A DNA stretch of 64,000 nt from contig NZ_CP061769.1 of assembly GCF_011420305.2 (NCBI RefSeq), positions 434,001 to 498,000 on the forward strand, given 5' to 3'. Every line of letters starts with the position of its first letter. The first letter of the stretch is position 1. Both the position numbers and the translations under genes were made by a program. Positions 63,208 through 64,000 of the stretch are shown piece by piece. Below the pieces are notes generated by a model. The model saw only the letters and a list, made by a program, of their open reading frames with translations, had not been told where the DNA came from and did not search any database. This DNA comes from Nocardioides ochotonae (GTDB lineage: Bacteria > Actinomycetota > Actinomycetes > Propionibacteriales > Nocardioidaceae).

Positions 63208-63459
63208 GTGACCACGCCTGCCGAGACCCCGCAGCCGACCTGCGCCGCGACGCCGGACGACCCTCCCGGGCCGCCCATCGCCGCGATCGTGCCCGGAGCG
63301 GTGCTCGTGTTCGCCGGACTGTGGATGGTGACCGACCCCGGCGGCCCGCTCGGCATCGGGTGGGCATGCTTCACGATCGGCCTCGCACTCCTGCTCGTCG
63401 GCGTGGTCGCCGCCGGTGTCTCCTGGGGCCTCCACCTCGAGGCCCACCGCCGCCGCTGA
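63208..63459 (+). CDS. Small two-helix membrane protein, unknown function
   Basis: 83 residues: a Pro/Thr-rich cytoplasmic start, helix 1 (IAAIVPGAVLVFAGLWMV), a short PGGPLG turn, helix 2 (IGWACFTIGLALLLVGVVAAGVSW) and a basic end EAHRRR. No family recognised. GTG start supported by the -10 position. It is followed by palindromic element 3. Confidence 0.68.
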   Translation: MTTPAETPQPTCAATPDDPPGPPIAAIVPGAVLVFAGLWMVTDPGGPLGIGWACFTIGLALLLVGVVAAGVSWGLHLEAHRRR

Positions 63460-63511
63460 CCCATTCGCCGAGTCGGGGCCAGTGGTGGCGCCGTCCCCAC
63501 TTCCACCGTGG

Positions 63512-63564
63512 TGTCGACGCTTCCCCGCCGTACAACGCGTGTGGAGCGTCGACAAACCCCCGCG
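63512..63564 (-). repeat. Palindromic interspersed element 3
   Basis: Read on the minus strand it matches elements 1 and 2: ACGCGGGG, TCGACGCT, CGCGTTGTACGGCG, GAAGCGTCGACA in the same order. It lies between the small membrane gene and the amidase gene, 16 kb from the other two. Confidence 0.75.
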
Positions 63565-63623
63565 TGACAGCTGGCCGCCGCGTCGCCCCCGCCCGCCCGG
63601 GACCCGCCCGCCCGGCGTCCCCC

Positions 63624-63629
63624 TAAGTT
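63624..63629 (+). promoter_or_regulatory. -10 box of the amidase gene
   Basis: TAAGTT at -13 to -8 from the ATG at 63637. Confidence 0.4.
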
Positions 63630-63636
63630 GGGCCCC

Positions 63637-64000
63637 ATGACGCGGGTCCACGCCTTCTCTGATGACGCCCTGGGTGACCTCGACGCGGTCGGGCTGACCG
63701 CCGCAATCCAGGCGAGGCGGGTGTCGGTGCCCGAGGTGGTGGAGGCGGCCATCGCGCGCACCGAGGCGGTCGATGCGCCCCTCGGAGCGGTGGCGTACGC
63801 CGCGTACGACCGGGCGCGCGCCGAGGCGCGAGAGCCCCGTGGCGGGTTCTTCGCGGGCGTGCCGACGTTCCTCAAGGACAACATCGACGTGGCCGGCATG
63901 CCCACCCAGCACGGCGCCGACGCGTTCACCGGGGCGCCCGCCACCGCCGACGGCGACGTCGCGCGGGCGCTGCTGGCGACGGGGCTGCTGCCGCTGGGCA
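63637..64000 (+). CDS. Amidase family protein, cut by window end
   Basis: First 121 residues of an amidase-signature enzyme; no stop before the window edge. GLTAAIQARRVSVPEVVEAAIARTEAVDAPLGAVAY is the usual opening, and the catalytic Lys of the Ser-Ser-Lys triad is in PTFLKDNIDVAGMPTQHGA. The serines would lie beyond the edge. Substrate cannot be stated. ATG start with a good -10 box. Confidence 0.88.
   Translation, partial: MTRVHAFSDDALGDLDAVGLTAAIQARRVSVPEVVEAAIARTEAVDAPLGAVAYAAYDRARAEAREPRGGFFAGVPTFLKDNIDVAGMPTQHGADAFTGAPATADGDVARALLATGLLPLG

Overview
The window is high-GC DNA with ATGA/GTGA start-stop overlaps, many GTG starts and a menaquinone-based respiratory gene set. It looks like the chromosome of a high-GC actinobacterium. 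Gene order and protein style suggest a Nocardioides-like member of the Nocardioidaceae; that placement is inference from content, not a database match.

Layout. 1-962: a secreted lytic transglycosylase, cut by the left edge. 1287-7480: hemL, a histidine phosphatase and a complete System II cytochrome c maturation set (TlpA-type thioredoxin lipoprotein, ccdA, resB, ccsB) in one overlapping run. 7580-9057: small membrane proteins and a lipoprotein. 9072-20130: a loose menaquinone region (menA, menE-menC-menD, isochorismate synthase, menG) mixed with an MFS transporter, an NmrA-type reductase, an MBL-fold hydrolase and unknown secreted proteins. 20347-36137: all 14 complex I genes, nuoA-N, followed with a 4-bp overlap by a long-chain polyprenyl diphosphate synthase (to 37129). 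37182-41354: rarD, korB and korA, all leftward. 41739-45565: a sulfate ABC importer. 45566-48085: a compositionally odd islet with two orphan genes and repeated terminator/palindrome units. 48086-49743: yajQ, tRNA-Tyr and an isochorismatase-family hydrolase. 49777-54141: two secreted carboxylesterases, the remnant of a third, and a thioesterase that seems to start on AUC. 54245-60942: an unusual FAD/NAD(P)-TPR fusion, a CpdA-like phosphodiesterase, an unknown protein, pirin and DNA-3-methyladenine glycosylase. 60947-64000: flavin reductase, a CidA/LrgB pair, an NTF2-like protein, a small membrane protein and the start of an amidase.

How the genes fit together. hemL supplies haem precursor, the ccs genes attach haem to exported cytochromes c, the men genes and the polyprenyl synthase make menaquinone, and complex I reduces it. 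KorAB produces reduced ferredoxin from 2-oxoglutarate. A Rex-like site lies in front of nuoA, which suggests NADH-responsive control. A CRP/GlxR-like site lies between two divergent carboxylesterases, and a cAMP-phosphodiesterase-like gene is nearby.

Best candidates for something new: the islet at 45566-48085 (a HEPN-like protein and a membrane-anchored orphan between repeated cysA 3'-end/terminator units), the associated palindromic repeat family (three copies in the window), and the 955-residue FAD/NAD(P)-TPR fusion. Many genes carry a TANNNT-like -10 box placed so that the transcript starts at or one base before the start codon; this was used to choose several starts.
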